Below, one piece after another: positions 10,601 to 18,866 of a stretch of DNA of 64,000 nucleotides; the first letter of the stretch is position 1; each line of letters starts with the position of its first letter. Where the stretch lies: NCBI GenBank assembly GCA_938039675.1, contig CALHUI010000011.1, positions 62,001-126,000 on the forward strand, given 5' to 3'. The notes under the pieces were generated by a model. The model ran no database searches and was not told where the DNA came from. It worked only from the letters and a program-made list of their open reading frames with translations. This DNA comes from an uncultured Cytophagales bacterium (GTDB taxonomy: Bacteria; Bacteroidota; Bacteroidia; Cytophagales; Thermoflexibacteraceae). Made by a program: the position numbers and the translations under genes.

Positions 10601-11498
10601 ATTGACTGAACCGTTGCGAATGATTACCAAAACTATTGGCCGCACAAGCCTAAACAAACCCAACGAACCGCTGAACTACTCCTCGGCCGATGAAATCGGG
10701 CTGCTGGTAGATGCCTACAACCGCATGTTGAAGCAATTGGAAGAAAGCAAAGAAGCTCTTTCGCGTAGCGAGAAGGAATCGGCATGGCGCGAAATGGCGC
10801 GGCAAGTCGCTCATGAAATCAAGAACCCCCTGACACCCATGAAGCTAACCATGCAGCATCTGCAACGGATGCTTGCCCCCGAAAACCCTCGAGTAGGGCG
10901 TGCACTGGAAACCTTGCTTAGCCAAGTAGATACGTTGAGCGATATTGCCACATCCTTTGCTTCGTTTGCCAATATGCCTATTCCCAAAAATGAAGAGTTT
11001 GAGATAGGCGAATTGCTCCGGCAAACCTGCCTGCTGCACCACAATGAAGAAAATGCCAACGTTACTTTGCAAGTCCCTGCAGGCAAGTTTTTTGTCAATG
11101 GCGATAAGCAACTGATGGGTCAAATTATTACTAACCTGATTATCAATGGCATACAGGCTGTTCCGCATGGTAAACAGCCCCATATTCAAGTAGAACTGGA
11201 ACGGTTAGAAAACGAACGCATCCTGATTTCCGTAACAGACAATGGCGTGGGCATCCCCGATAATATCGCCGGCAAAGTTTTTTTACCTAATTTTAGCACC
11301 AAGTTTTCCGGTTCGGGCATTGGGCTTGCACTGGCAAAACGCGGCGTTGAACATGCAGGCGGGCGTATTTGGTTTGAAACACAGGCACTTGTAGGTACAA
11401 CGTTTTTTATAGAATTGCCGCTATTGCGCACATTGGCAGGCAGCGAACAGCCAACAGAGGAGTTAGCGGCGGCTTTCATTAAACAAGTGAGTCAATGA
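7635..11498 (+). CDS. Large membrane sensor histidine kinase, NtrY-like
   Basis: This 1287-residue protein has an N-terminal TM anchor, a ~200-residue extracytoplasmic region, a multi-TM block (about 230-520) and a second long extracytoplasmic region. A further TM precedes a HAMP linker (about 970-1030) and the kinase core. H1060 sits in the H-box HEIKNPLTPMKLT, the form typical of NtrY. N-, G1- and G2-box motifs follow (NGIQAV, DNGVGIPDN, FSGSGIGLAL). No response regulator is adjacent, unlike classical ntrYX. The stop overlaps the next start as ATGA, so that 4-TM protein is translationally coupled. The start is uncertain: ATGs at 7635, 7668 and 7683 are all possible, and the last gives the most signal-anchor-like N-terminus. 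The signal sensed is unknown. Confidence 0.9.
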   Translation: MVFAKITVISAMIKAKMSAGIKYLRSLLIFRCWGWGIVLAMLLLAFLLAEHYLPLPLPGTNFLLQSVNSRLASELAQARLLVDEIRHQFEQAEQEGHTLGFQDLNFKGKYPVLVFRNNQLLLWTNNRFWLNREDLNGKFDVQTMSHAGGTFIIYKQSVRQNNGDRVHFAALIPLEFRYKINAPLLKPGVNPDIFPDEKVNISLNPEEGFAIKAEDGRYLFSVILPDNYHFSGGLSEENLILLLVIGSLLLAGWLVRHQINTYLADARYSDGLILLATFLIGARLVLLLANDPAAFNRLPLFSSSSFASSVISRSLGDLFINILFVFLICSYGYLYYPRLIERQHLQVLRTRYAWVGSILLAIFSHAFFFFHFSLLRNLYFNSQIRLDITFEPSFDVLKITSLLIFLLSNFVFFFISHISMRLVSSMLPDRRQMAAAIVIGGLISAVLLQIAHADIEWYTLLLCTVYLLIISMSNLTRKVKSFNYFSYLYLCLSATVTAMMGAFAIYQLEQQIRMENKYKVAAQLAEGNDKLGEFLLQQSLKKIQVDQTIINRMLTSYSSKDIIIQKIKKQHIDKYFDNYETNVLLFDGNGEPYNYTTTYDSLLLAFDREKYKTEYPNILYINRLNGEIPMYVCFTDLMRNDMRIGRMVIELRQKRITPFGAYPSFQRTAELLPDAIEKGMSYAIITNGQLTHSSSNFNYTPALLKDLSITDVQPDNIPVSRTINNFRHLMLSPKEGVQVIVSSSIYPAQNIIANFSFLFLILLGGKLLILIIYGLRQGMWQLLRAQMSLTARIQIYLNLAFFTPLIVVSVIITSLLNNQNRREIQESYIEKAVTISTNAGIAADMEAYNKGAMSKDRLEDNVSKIAQLANVYMNLYSRSGRLLASNESFSYQSGLVTDLINPQALAELNMNPQGRTILSEVIGSLPYSSVYVAVRSAASGDITGIIGIPFFESQHNAEKRIISVLSSIMNVFTFIFLGMAVISYLASRVLTEPLRMITKTIGRTSLNKPNEPLNYSSADEIGLLVDAYNRMLKQLEESKEALSRSEKESAWREMARQVAHEIKNPLTPMKLTMQHLQRMLAPENPRVGRALETLLSQVDTLSDIATSFASFANMPIPKNEEFEIGELLRQTCLLHHNEENANVTLQVPAGKFFVNGDKQLMGQIITNLIINGIQAVPHGKQPHIQVELERLENERILISVTDNGVGIPDNIAGKVFLPNFSTKFSGSGIGLALAKRGVEHAGGRIWFETQALVGTTFFIELPLLRTLAGSEQPTEELAAAFIKQVSQ

Positions 11499-12046
11499 AC
11501 CACCCTTTTATTCGGCTTTCACGCAAACAACACCTGTTGTGGATGGCTGTTGCGGCAGCAGTTACTTTTTTGCTTACGGCAATACAGTTTTGGGCAAATG
11601 CCCCCTTAATCAACAATGCAGCTCCTGCAGGCATCTTATCGTTTGAGCTTGCCGGAACTTTTGCCAACGCACGCCTAATGATGCACTCTTGGGACTATTC
11701 CGCCAAAATACGTGCTGCTTTTGGTCTGGGTTTAGATTTTCTCTACCTCATCGCTTATTCCATGACGCTTGCGCTCGCATGCGTGTATATCGCCAAATCG
11801 TGGGTACTGTTCAACGATTTCAGTAAGGCAGGGCTTTGGATTGCATGGCTGCAATGGCCGGCAGCCTTGTTTGACGGCATAGAAAACGCCGCACTTATTG
11901 CTTTGCTATCCGACAGCAACTCTGCTTGGTTGCCGCCGCTTGCCTATTGGATGGCTGCCGCCAAGTTTACGCTGGTAGGCATCGCTCTGCTCTACCTGAT
12001 GGCAGGTTTTTTCGGGTTGTGGTGGCAAATTCGCACCAATAAGTAG
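11495..12046 (+). CDS. Four-TM membrane protein coupled to the sensor kinase
   Basis: The 183-residue protein has four predicted TM segments: about residues 14-32, 78-100, 113-135 and 150-175. They are separated by short loops, with a longer polar loop between the first two. Its ATG overlaps the kinase stop in the 4-bp arrangement ATGA, which normally means coupled translation. I recognise no family. The tight coupling suggests a role with the kinase, such as an accessory or signal-transducing membrane subunit, but that is inference from position only. Confidence 0.7.
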   Translation: MNHPFIRLSRKQHLLWMAVAAAVTFLLTAIQFWANAPLINNAAPAGILSFELAGTFANARLMMHSWDYSAKIRAAFGLGLDFLYLIAYSMTLALACVYIAKSWVLFNDFSKAGLWIAWLQWPAALFDGIENAALIALLSDSNSAWLPPLAYWMAAAKFTLVGIALLYLMAGFFGLWWQIRTNK

Positions 12047-12104
12047 GCAGAATTGACGGGTAGAAACAGTAAATTTTCGCTCTAACAATCAACTCTGTGT
12101 CGTT

Positions 12105-12962
12105 ATGCAACAATCTAACCTACTGACCGTATTTCTGCCGATTGCGCTGGGCATCATCATGCTGGGGCTGGGGCTTTCGCTAACCATTGAAGACTTTAAA
12201 CGCATTGTCAAATATCCCAAAGCGGCGTTTATCGGGCTGTTTTGTCAAATGATTCTGCTGCCTGCTGTCTGTTGGGGTATTGCTGTTGCATTTGGGCTGG
12301 CACCTGCACTGGCCGTCGGTCTGATGTTGTTAGCCGCCTCGCCCGGTGGCGCTACCGCCAACCTGTACAGCCACCTTTCCGACGGTGATGTGGCACTCAA
12401 CATCACACTCACAGCCGTAAACAGTCTTTTGAGCCTTTTTACCCTTCCGCTCATTGTCAATTTATCGCTGCTGTATTTTCTAGGCACTGAAAAGTCCATT
12501 CCCATGCAGTTTGGTAAAATTGCGGAAGTATTCGCCATTGTTCTGCTACCCGTTTCCATCGGCATGATTATCAGAAGATTTGCCCCTACATTTGCCAATA
12601 AAATGGACAAACCCGTCAAAATTGCCTCTGCTATTTTGCTGGTACTTGTGATTGCCGGCGCTACGCTGAAAGAAAAGGACAATCTTGGGAGCTTTATTCA
12701 ACAGGTCGGATTGCCCGTACTGGTTTTCAATCTGTTAAGTATGTTCGTAGGCTATACCGTTCCGCTGATGCTGCATGTAGAGCGCCGTCAGGCCATTGCT
12801 ATCGGCATGGAAATCGGCATCCATAACGGCACACTTGCCATTTACATCGCGCTGAATGTTTTGCAAGACTCCGCCATGTCCATTCCACCTGCATTGTATG
12901 GCCTGCTGATGTTCTTCACTGCTGCTGCTTTCGGCTATTGGGTCAGACGGAAGCTCATGTAA
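12105..12962 (+). CDS. Bile acid:sodium symporter (BASS/SBF) family transporter
   Basis: The 285-residue integral membrane protein has about nine or ten hydrophobic segments and the features of the SBF family. These include an early GLGLSLTIEDF, an AASPGGATANLYSHLSDGDV block (the conserved unwound-helix/sodium-site region), and EIGIHNGTLA in the C-terminal half. Members carry organic anions or small acids with sodium. The substrate cannot be read from the sequence. It lies 58 bp after the 4-TM gene and could belong to the same transcription unit. Confidence 0.88.
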   Translation: MQQSNLLTVFLPIALGIIMLGLGLSLTIEDFKRIVKYPKAAFIGLFCQMILLPAVCWGIAVAFGLAPALAVGLMLLAASPGGATANLYSHLSDGDVALNITLTAVNSLLSLFTLPLIVNLSLLYFLGTEKSIPMQFGKIAEVFAIVLLPVSIGMIIRRFAPTFANKMDKPVKIASAILLVLVIAGATLKEKDNLGSFIQQVGLPVLVFNLLSMFVGYTVPLMLHVERRQAIAIGMEIGIHNGTLAIYIALNVLQDSAMSIPPALYGLLMFFTAAAFGYWVRRKLM

Positions 12963-13420
12963 TAAATGTGTAATTTTTTTAGTTTTTAACAGTTTTTTTG
13001 TGGCTTTTCGGTAACTAAAAATACCAACGCCATGAAAAAGCTGATGATAACAGCGGCAGCGATATGATTTATGACTCAGGGAACCGCCCTCCGCAATGGT
13101 ATTCGGTCTTTTTGCATACATTAAAAGGCAAATGCGATGATAATTATGAGGCATTAACAAGTAAAACAAAGGCTGTTGTAACTGCTTACAAACCGCACCT
13201 CTATCGGGCATTATAAAACAACATTTGGGGGCTTGGCTTCGCAAAAATTTGGATTAAAAAATCTGTAAAAAGGTGATTCATCCGTTATCCAGCAGCAATA
13301 TGCAACTATACTTCAAAGGAAAAATGATGCACTGCTTCAATACCCATTTGCAAAATGAACCCTGCAAAAGTTCTTCAAATTGATACAGCTTAGTTAATAT
13401 TGTAGGGAAAGTTGCAATAG
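12963..13420. other. 458-bp gap with possible gene remnants
   Basis: No intact gene is visible. A signal-like start (MKKLMITAAAI) at 13032 stops after 11 codons. In another frame, 13064-13216 encodes a 50-residue stretch with coding-like composition (MIYDSGNRPPQWYSVFLHTL...). Together they could be the decayed 5' part of a small secreted-protein gene with a frameshift, but no family is recognisable. The remaining sequence to 13420 is AT-rich and holds only stop-interrupted short frames. Confidence 0.3.
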
Positions 13421-15112
13421 TTAGCGTACTACAATTTTCTGTCCTAAGCTCAGTTTGTTGTCTTTGATATTATTCAGTTTTTTCAGTTGCTCTACCGACG
13501 TATTGTAACGCCTGGCAATTCCCCACAGCGTATCGCCGCTATCCACAATATGCACGCCTGCTTTGTTCCCCCTGTTTGGGGAAGCAGTATTTTTTTTACT
13601 TGTATTTTTGACAACTATGAACTGCGATTTTTCGGCAGGTAACGGCTTGTTAGAAGCTATCACAGTAGTTGAGCTCGTAGCAGCAACGGGTTTGTGTTCA
13701 CCGTCGCCTGTCGGCAGAGCAACTTTTAGGTTTTTACCGACCTGAATATTATCCGAACTCAGGTTATTCCATTTTTTCAAGTTGCTAATGCTGATGCCAT
13801 ACTTTTGGGCAATTGTACTCAACGATTCGCCACTGCGCACCTTGTGCATAATAACGGCTGCTTTACGCGACGGACGGGTGAGTTCTGCTACATAACCCAC
13901 CTGCGCACTAGATTTGCCGGGTTTTACAATCGCTTCGTAATTATCGGCAAAGTAATCCATCCGGTCGGCAGGGATGCGCAGGGGGTAAGCCCATGCAGCC
14001 GTTCCGGGTACAATGCCACGCTTTAGCTCGGGGTTGAGTTCCTCTAAATCTTCTAAACATACATTCAACTTTTCCGCAATATGGCGCAGCGGCACATAAT
14101 TGTTAATGCTGATTACATCGTAGTCAATGGCAAAATAGGGCTGGTCTTGCACCAAGTTGTGTTCCTCAGCATAGTTCATCGCATAAACCACCGCCGTGAA
14201 AATAGGCACATAGGCGCGAGTTTCTTTGGGCAAAAAGTTGTAAATCTCCCAAAAATTACTCTTGCCTCCTGCCCTGCGGATGGCTTTCCGGATATTGCCG
14301 GGGCCGCAGTTATAGGCTGCCAATACCAATTCCCAATCGCCGCCGAAAAAGTTATACAGCGATTTCAGGTATTTACAAGCTGCTTCGGTTGCTTTTTCGG
14401 GGTCAAAGCGTTCATCTATAAAAGCGTTTTGTTTCAGCCCGTACATGCGGCCGGTTGCGGGCATAAATTGCCACAAACCTCCCGCCCCTGCACGGGAAAT
14501 AGCACGAGGATTTAATGCCGACTCTATGATGGACAGATATTTCAACTCATCGGGAAGGCCGTATGCTGCCAGATACTTTTCAAAAATCGGGAAGTAAATG
14601 TTCTTTTTGGCAAGCATCCGCATGGTATAATCGCGGCGGCGGACAGTAAAAAAGTCTATGAATTCATGTACTCGTTCGTTCAGCATCAGCGGCATTTGCG
14701 AATTGAGACAGGAAAAACGCTGGGCTAGCAGCAATTCGGTCGGGCGGGGTATGTAATCGTAAACCACATCCTCATCTTCGTAATGAACTACGTCAGGCAG
14801 TGGTTTGAAAATCAAATCTTTATCAATGGTTGCAATTGCCTCTGCTATATCATTCTCCTCACCTGCACTCTTGGATTCCATCGGGTAAATCAAACTCATA
14901 AAATCCTGAAAAAGCGCAATTGCCACATCGTAATTCCGAATAATGGAAAGAGAGTCGGACATGCGCTTTAATCGGTTCATTCTATCCTTATCAATCTGAC
15001 TGTCAGATGTTTGAGCAAAAGAATGGGAACTGATAAAAGGTGCCGCTAACAGCAACATCAGAAATGCCTTGCGTAGAAACGAGGCCGGTTGAGAATTATC
15101 TGACATACGCAT
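13421..15112 (-). CDS. mltD: Membrane-bound lytic murein transglycosylase D-like protein with two LysM domains
   Basis: The protein would cleave the glycan strands of peptidoglycan at the cell wall. Of 563 residues, the N-terminus has a signal peptide (RKAFLMLLLAAPFISSHSFA). A goose-type/SLT domain lies at about 170-320, with the catalytic Glu in YLSIIESALNP and the family block GAGGLWQFMPATGRMYGL. Two LysM peptidoglycan-binding repeats end the protein, one around HKVRSGESLSTIAQKYGIS and one at the extreme C-terminus around HIVDSGDTLWGIARRYN, as in MltD. It follows gatA by 18 bp in the same direction, so the tatA-gatA-mltD genes probably form one unit. Confidence 0.93.
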   Translation of the reverse strand: MRMSDNSQPASFLRKAFLMLLLAAPFISSHSFAQTSDSQIDKDRMNRLKRMSDSLSIIRNYDVAIALFQDFMSLIYPMESKSAGEENDIAEAIATIDKDLIFKPLPDVVHYEDEDVVYDYIPRPTELLLAQRFSCLNSQMPLMLNERVHEFIDFFTVRRRDYTMRMLAKKNIYFPIFEKYLAAYGLPDELKYLSIIESALNPRAISRAGAGGLWQFMPATGRMYGLKQNAFIDERFDPEKATEAACKYLKSLYNFFGGDWELVLAAYNCGPGNIRKAIRRAGGKSNFWEIYNFLPKETRAYVPIFTAVVYAMNYAEEHNLVQDQPYFAIDYDVISINNYVPLRHIAEKLNVCLEDLEELNPELKRGIVPGTAAWAYPLRIPADRMDYFADNYEAIVKPGKSSAQVGYVAELTRPSRKAAVIMHKVRSGESLSTIAQKYGISISNLKKWNNLSSDNIQVGKNLKVALPTGDGEHKPVAATSSTTVIASNKPLPAEKSQFIVVKNTSKKNTASPNRGNKAGVHIVDSGDTLWGIARRYNTSVEQLKKLNNIKDNKLSLGQKIVVR

Positions 15113-15130
15113 CGTTGGGTTAAGCGGGTG

Positions 15131-16561
15131 CTAATTTGCACATTTTTCCATTAAAAAGCGAGCAAAAGCAAGCATTTTCGCTTCTTCAAAGAAATTCCCC
15201 ATTATTTGAAGCCCTATAGACATCCCCTCTGTGTCGTTGCCGCAAGGGATAGAAATGGCCGGAATGCCCGCCACGTTGGCCTGTACCGAGAAAATATCTG
15301 CCAAATACATTTGCAACGGATTATCGCTCAATTCCCCTACTCTGAATGCGGTTGTAGGCGAGGTTGGCGACAAAATGAAGTCATAGTCGGCAAGAATCGC
15401 CTTGGTTTTATCCATAATCAGGCGACGAACGCGCTGTGCTTTGGTAAAATAAGCGTCGTAATAACTTGCGCTCAAAACGAACGTTCCGAGCAAGATACGG
15501 CGCTGTACTTCCTTGCCGAAAGCCTCTGAGCGGGTGAGTTTGTAAAGACTTTCTAAGTCGGTTGCACGGGGACTGCGATAGCCATAGCGGACACCGTCGT
15601 AGCGCGCCAAGTTGGTGCTTGCCTCAGCTGTCGTAAGAATGTAGTACGTAGGCAAAATATATTCCAGCAGCGGGAAATCAACGGCTTCTACGGTAAATCC
15701 CTCGCTTTGCAGTATTTCAACTGCTTGCAGAATATGTTCTTTTACCTCCGAGCTGACCCCTTCACTTTCTATCGTTTCGCGAATATAGGCAACTTTGCCG
15801 CACTTGGGTTGTTCTTGTACCTGCTTGCTGTAAGGCGTTACGGGTTGTGTAGAAGCAGTGCTGTCAAAGTTATCGGCGCCGGCCATAACTTCTAACAGCA
15901 GTGCTGCATCTTCAACCGTATGCGTAAGTGTACCGATGCAGTCAAAAGATGAAGCATAAGCTAGCAAACCATGCCGCGAAAGGCGACCGTAGGTAGGTTT
16001 TACGCCGACAAGCCCGCAAAAGGAAGCCGGTTGGCGCACCGAGCCGCCTGTATCTGTTCCTAATGAAGCGGTACACATATGTGCCTGCACAGCCACTGCC
16101 GAGCCGCCCGAAGAACCACCGGGCACACGGTTGATATCGGCGGCATTGCGCACAGCGCCGAATGCCGAGTTTTCGCTCGATGAACCCATTGCGAACTCAT
16201 CGCAGTTTTGCCTGCCTAATATAATGGCATCTTCGGCCAGCAATCGCTCTACCACAGTAGCCGAAAACTGGGAGTGAAAACCATTCAAAATGCGGCTGGC
16301 TGCTTGTAAACGGTGATTTTGGTAGCAAATGACATCTTTCAGCCCAATGACCATACCTGCGAGCCTGCCTGCACGGCCGGCAGCAATTTTTTGGTCAATC
16401 TGATATGCCTGTTGTAGCGCTTCCTCGTTGTATGTTTCCAAAAAAGCATTGAGTTCACCGTTTCTTTGGGCAACAACACCTAAGTATTGCTGCACTAAGG
16501 AAGCTACCGTAATTGAACCATGCGACAATGCAGTGCGAATATCGGCAAAAGAGCGATACAA
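15131..16561 (-). CDS. gatA: Glutamyl-tRNA(Gln)/aspartyl-tRNA(Asn) amidotransferase subunit A
   Basis: GatA releases ammonia from glutamine for transamidation of misacylated tRNA within GatCAB. The 476-residue length is normal. The amidase-signature Ser-Ser-Lys triad is visible: the Lys in GLKDVICY, the cis-Ser in GGSSGGSAVAV, and the nucleophile Ser in GTDTGGSVRQPASFCG. GatB and GatC are not in the window, which is common in Bacteroidota. It sits between tatA and the lytic transglycosylase gene. Confidence 0.95.
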   Translation of the reverse strand: MYRSFADIRTALSHGSITVASLVQQYLGVVAQRNGELNAFLETYNEEALQQAYQIDQKIAAGRAGRLAGMVIGLKDVICYQNHRLQAASRILNGFHSQFSATVVERLLAEDAIILGRQNCDEFAMGSSSENSAFGAVRNAADINRVPGGSSGGSAVAVQAHMCTASLGTDTGGSVRQPASFCGLVGVKPTYGRLSRHGLLAYASSFDCIGTLTHTVEDAALLLEVMAGADNFDSTASTQPVTPYSKQVQEQPKCGKVAYIRETIESEGVSSEVKEHILQAVEILQSEGFTVEAVDFPLLEYILPTYYILTTAEASTNLARYDGVRYGYRSPRATDLESLYKLTRSEAFGKEVQRRILLGTFVLSASYYDAYFTKAQRVRRLIMDKTKAILADYDFILSPTSPTTAFRVGELSDNPLQMYLADIFSVQANVAGIPAISIPCGNDTEGMSIGLQIMGNFFEEAKMLAFARFLMEKCAN

Positions 16562-16644
16562 GTTGGAAGAAGTTTAGGTTGGGGTAATAATAAAACTTAA
16601 CAAATTTCGGCAATCTATCAGGCGCAACACAAATACGTAAATAT

Positions 16645-16851
16645 TTATTGTTTGGGCTGTTCCTTTACGCCCTGTTCAATTTCGTCTTTGATTTCACGGG
16701 TGGCATCTTTGAACTCGCGGATGCCTCTGCCTAAGCCACGAGCCAGCTCCGGCAATTTCTTCGCACCGAAGAAAAGCAGAATGACAAACAGAATCAGCAA
16801 CAGCTCAGGGCCGCCGATACTTCCGAGGAATAATAAAATGCTTTGCAACAT
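16645..16851 (-). CDS. tatA: Twin-arginine translocase subunit TatA/TatE
   Basis: This 68-residue protein has one N-terminal TM helix (about 4-22) and a FGAKKLPEL hinge. An amphipathic charged helix (GLGRGIREFKDATREIKDEIEQG) follows, as in every TatA. It would form the pore of the pathway exporting folded proteins. TatC is not in the window. It leads the minus-strand group tatA-gatA-mltD, 83 bp before gatA. Confidence 0.93.
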   Translation of the reverse strand: MLQSILLFLGSIGGPELLLILFVILLFFGAKKLPELARGLGRGIREFKDATREIKDEIEQGVKEQPKQ

Positions 16852-16966
16852 AATTTTATGAGAAAAAAGATGGGCAAATATACGTATTTAATGAGCAAAT
16901 GTGAGATAGTCAAATGAGAAGTCTGACGGCTTCGCTAATTTTGTATATCTATTGCCATCGTACATC

Positions 16967-17167
16967 ATGTTAAAAACACTACTGCTGCTGTTTTTGTTCC
17001 TTTATTTTCTCATCCGCTTTTCGGGAAACATCATTCGGGTGGTGCGGCGTGTTAATCGCATCTTTCAGCCTGAGGATGAAATCATCATCCGCCAAACAGC
17101 AGTCCCCAAAAAAAGCCGCCGGAACTTCTCCGACGGCGAGTATGTGGACTACGAAGAAATCAAGTAA
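16967..17167 (+). CDS. DUF4834 family small membrane protein
   Basis: Taking the ATG at 16967 gives 66 residues: one TM helix (MLKTLLLLFLFLYFLIRF), a basic stretch, and an acidic C-terminus ending DGEYVDYEEIK. An in-frame ATG at 16952 would add five residues ahead of the helix. This pattern, single helix plus a tail ending in GEYVDYEE, is that of DUF4834, a small family of Bacteroidota. Its function is unknown. It is divergent from tatA and stands alone on the plus strand. Confidence 0.75.
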   Translation: MLKTLLLLFLFLYFLIRFSGNIIRVVRRVNRIFQPEDEIIIRQTAVPKKSRRNFSDGEYVDYEEIK

Positions 17168-17238
17168 GCCAACCGATAGTTTGGATTAAAAATCAGCATG
17201 CTTGCAAATACGCTTAGATTTACTCAACGACTTGGCAT

Positions 17239-18612
17239 TTAAAGCAATTCTTCTTCGTAATACTCCTTAGCGGCAGCTTTACCGTTCTTATGTGTAACGC
17301 TGCGGAAAATATTTTCCACGTCATTGGCTTTTTCGCTATGCTGCGAAACATCTAATCCTTCGGTTTCAAATTCAGGACGCACCCGAATAGGGATGAGCAA
17401 GGCAGTGAATTTATATAACAACCACGAACCTCCAAAAGTAAATACCGAGACAATTACCAAGCCGAGCAGGTGGTACATAAAAGTCTGCGTCTGACCGTAG
17501 AACAAGCCCGCATCTTTGGCAAAAATACCTGTGGCAATCATACCGACAACGCCTCCCAGACCGTGGCAGGGGAATACGTCCAGCGTGTCATCTAACGAAG
17601 AACGGGTTTTGACACGCACCGCCAAGTTGCTAATAACAGCGGCTATTGTGCCAATGAAAAGGCTTTGTCCTACCGTAACGAAGCCCGCAGCAGGTGTAAT
17701 GGCTACCAAACCGACTACTGCACCGATGCAAGCTCCCAATGCGGAAGGCTTTTTGCCCGTCATGCCATCAAAAAAGACCCATGCCAGCATAGCAGCTGCT
17801 GAAGCTGTATTGGTATTCATAAAAGCAGAAGCCGCCAATTCGTTAGCACCCAGCGCCGAGCCGGCATTGAAGCCAAACCAGCCAAACCACAGCAGCCCCG
17901 TGCCAAGCAGGATGAAGGGTATATTATAAGGAGCGTGCTCTTTGCCATGGTCTTTGCGGCGGCCAAGCACCATTGCACCCGCAAGGGCAGCAAAACCGGC
18001 AGAAATATGCACAACAGTACCGCCTGCAAAGTCAAGCACGCCCCACTTGCGCAGGAAACCTTCGGGATGCCAAGTCCAGTGCGCCAGCGGTGCATAAATC
18101 AATAGGCAGAATAAGGCAATGAACAAAATAAACGATGAAAAACGTATGCGCTCTGCAAAACCGCCCGTAATCAGGGCAGGAGTAATAATTGCAAATTTGA
18201 GTTGAAACAAAGCAAAAAGTGCAAACGGAATGGTGGGCGAAAGGTCGGGGTGCGTTGCCAACCCCACGTTATTGAACATCATGAAAGTAGTTGGGTTGCC
18301 CAAAATGCCACCAAAAGAATCACCAAAGGCAAGGCTGAAACCTACCACTACCCACAATACGCTTATTACGCCCAATGCAATAAAACTCTGCAACATGGTA
18401 GAAACCACATTTTTGAAACGCACCATGCCGCCGTAAAAAAATGCCAAGCCGGGGGTCATGAGCAGTACTAAACCTGCGGCAGCCAACATCCAAGCCGTAT
18501 CGCCTGTATTAATCGGCTGTTCGGGATTAGGTGCGGGCGTTACTGTCGGCATCAATCCCCACAAAGAAACTAACACCAGTAGGGCAAACGGAAGAGTCCA
18601 CTTTTTCATCAT
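17239..18612 (-). CDS. amt: Ammonium transporter, Amt family
   Basis: The 457-residue protein has a cleavable signal sequence and eleven TM helices of the Amt/MEP/Rh channel, importing ammonium across the inner membrane. Family blocks include DTAWMLAAAGLVLLMTPGLAFFYGG (written here in part), GGTVVHISAGFAAL with the first pore His, and the C-terminal DVFPCHGLGGVVGMI. I start at the ATG ATG at 18612 rather than the GTG six bases upstream. A glnK gene, the usual partner, is not adjacent. A plausible promoter lies on the minus strand about 30-60 bp upstream (TTG, 19 nt, TAATTTTA). Confidence 0.94.
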   Translation of the reverse strand: MMKKWTLPFALLVLVSLWGLMPTVTPAPNPEQPINTGDTAWMLAAAGLVLLMTPGLAFFYGGMVRFKNVVSTMLQSFIALGVISVLWVVVGFSLAFGDSFGGILGNPTTFMMFNNVGLATHPDLSPTIPFALFALFQLKFAIITPALITGGFAERIRFSSFILFIALFCLLIYAPLAHWTWHPEGFLRKWGVLDFAGGTVVHISAGFAALAGAMVLGRRKDHGKEHAPYNIPFILLGTGLLWFGWFGFNAGSALGANELAASAFMNTNTASAAAMLAWVFFDGMTGKKPSALGACIGAVVGLVAITPAAGFVTVGQSLFIGTIAAVISNLAVRVKTRSSLDDTLDVFPCHGLGGVVGMIATGIFAKDAGLFYGQTQTFMYHLLGLVIVSVFTFGGSWLLYKFTALLIPIRVRPEFETEGLDVSQHSEKANDVENIFRSVTHKNGKAAAKEYYEEELL

Positions 18613-18811
18613 AAACACTTTGAATTTTGGTAGTACCTAAAATTACAATTTTTAAAATACAGGTCAAATTTTTAAGGAATTTTTCTGTTAAAATACATCA
18701 AAAATTCATATTAAGCCTTTAAAAAGGGCTTTTAATTGAAAAATTATACTATTTCAAAGAAAAAACGCTTAAAACTAAACATATTGATATTTAATTGCAT
18801 ACAAAAAATTT

Positions 18812-18840
18812 GAGGCTGCCTCCTTGCGAGAAGCAGCCTC
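18812..18840 (-). terminator. Terminator of the deoxyhypusine-synthase-like gene
   Basis: An 8-bp perfect stem (GAGGCTGC / GCAGCCTC, 9 bp with the flanking T-A) with a 13-nt loop is followed on the minus strand by AAATTTTTT. It starts 26 bp past the stop of the minus-strand gene ending at 18867. Confidence 0.85.
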
Positions 18841-18866
18841 ATTGCATGTGTTTTTATTATTGGGAT

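Noticed and set aside
12735-13244. 169-codon minus-strand frame
   Set aside because: It overlaps the end of the BASS transporter gene antisense and has no family features.
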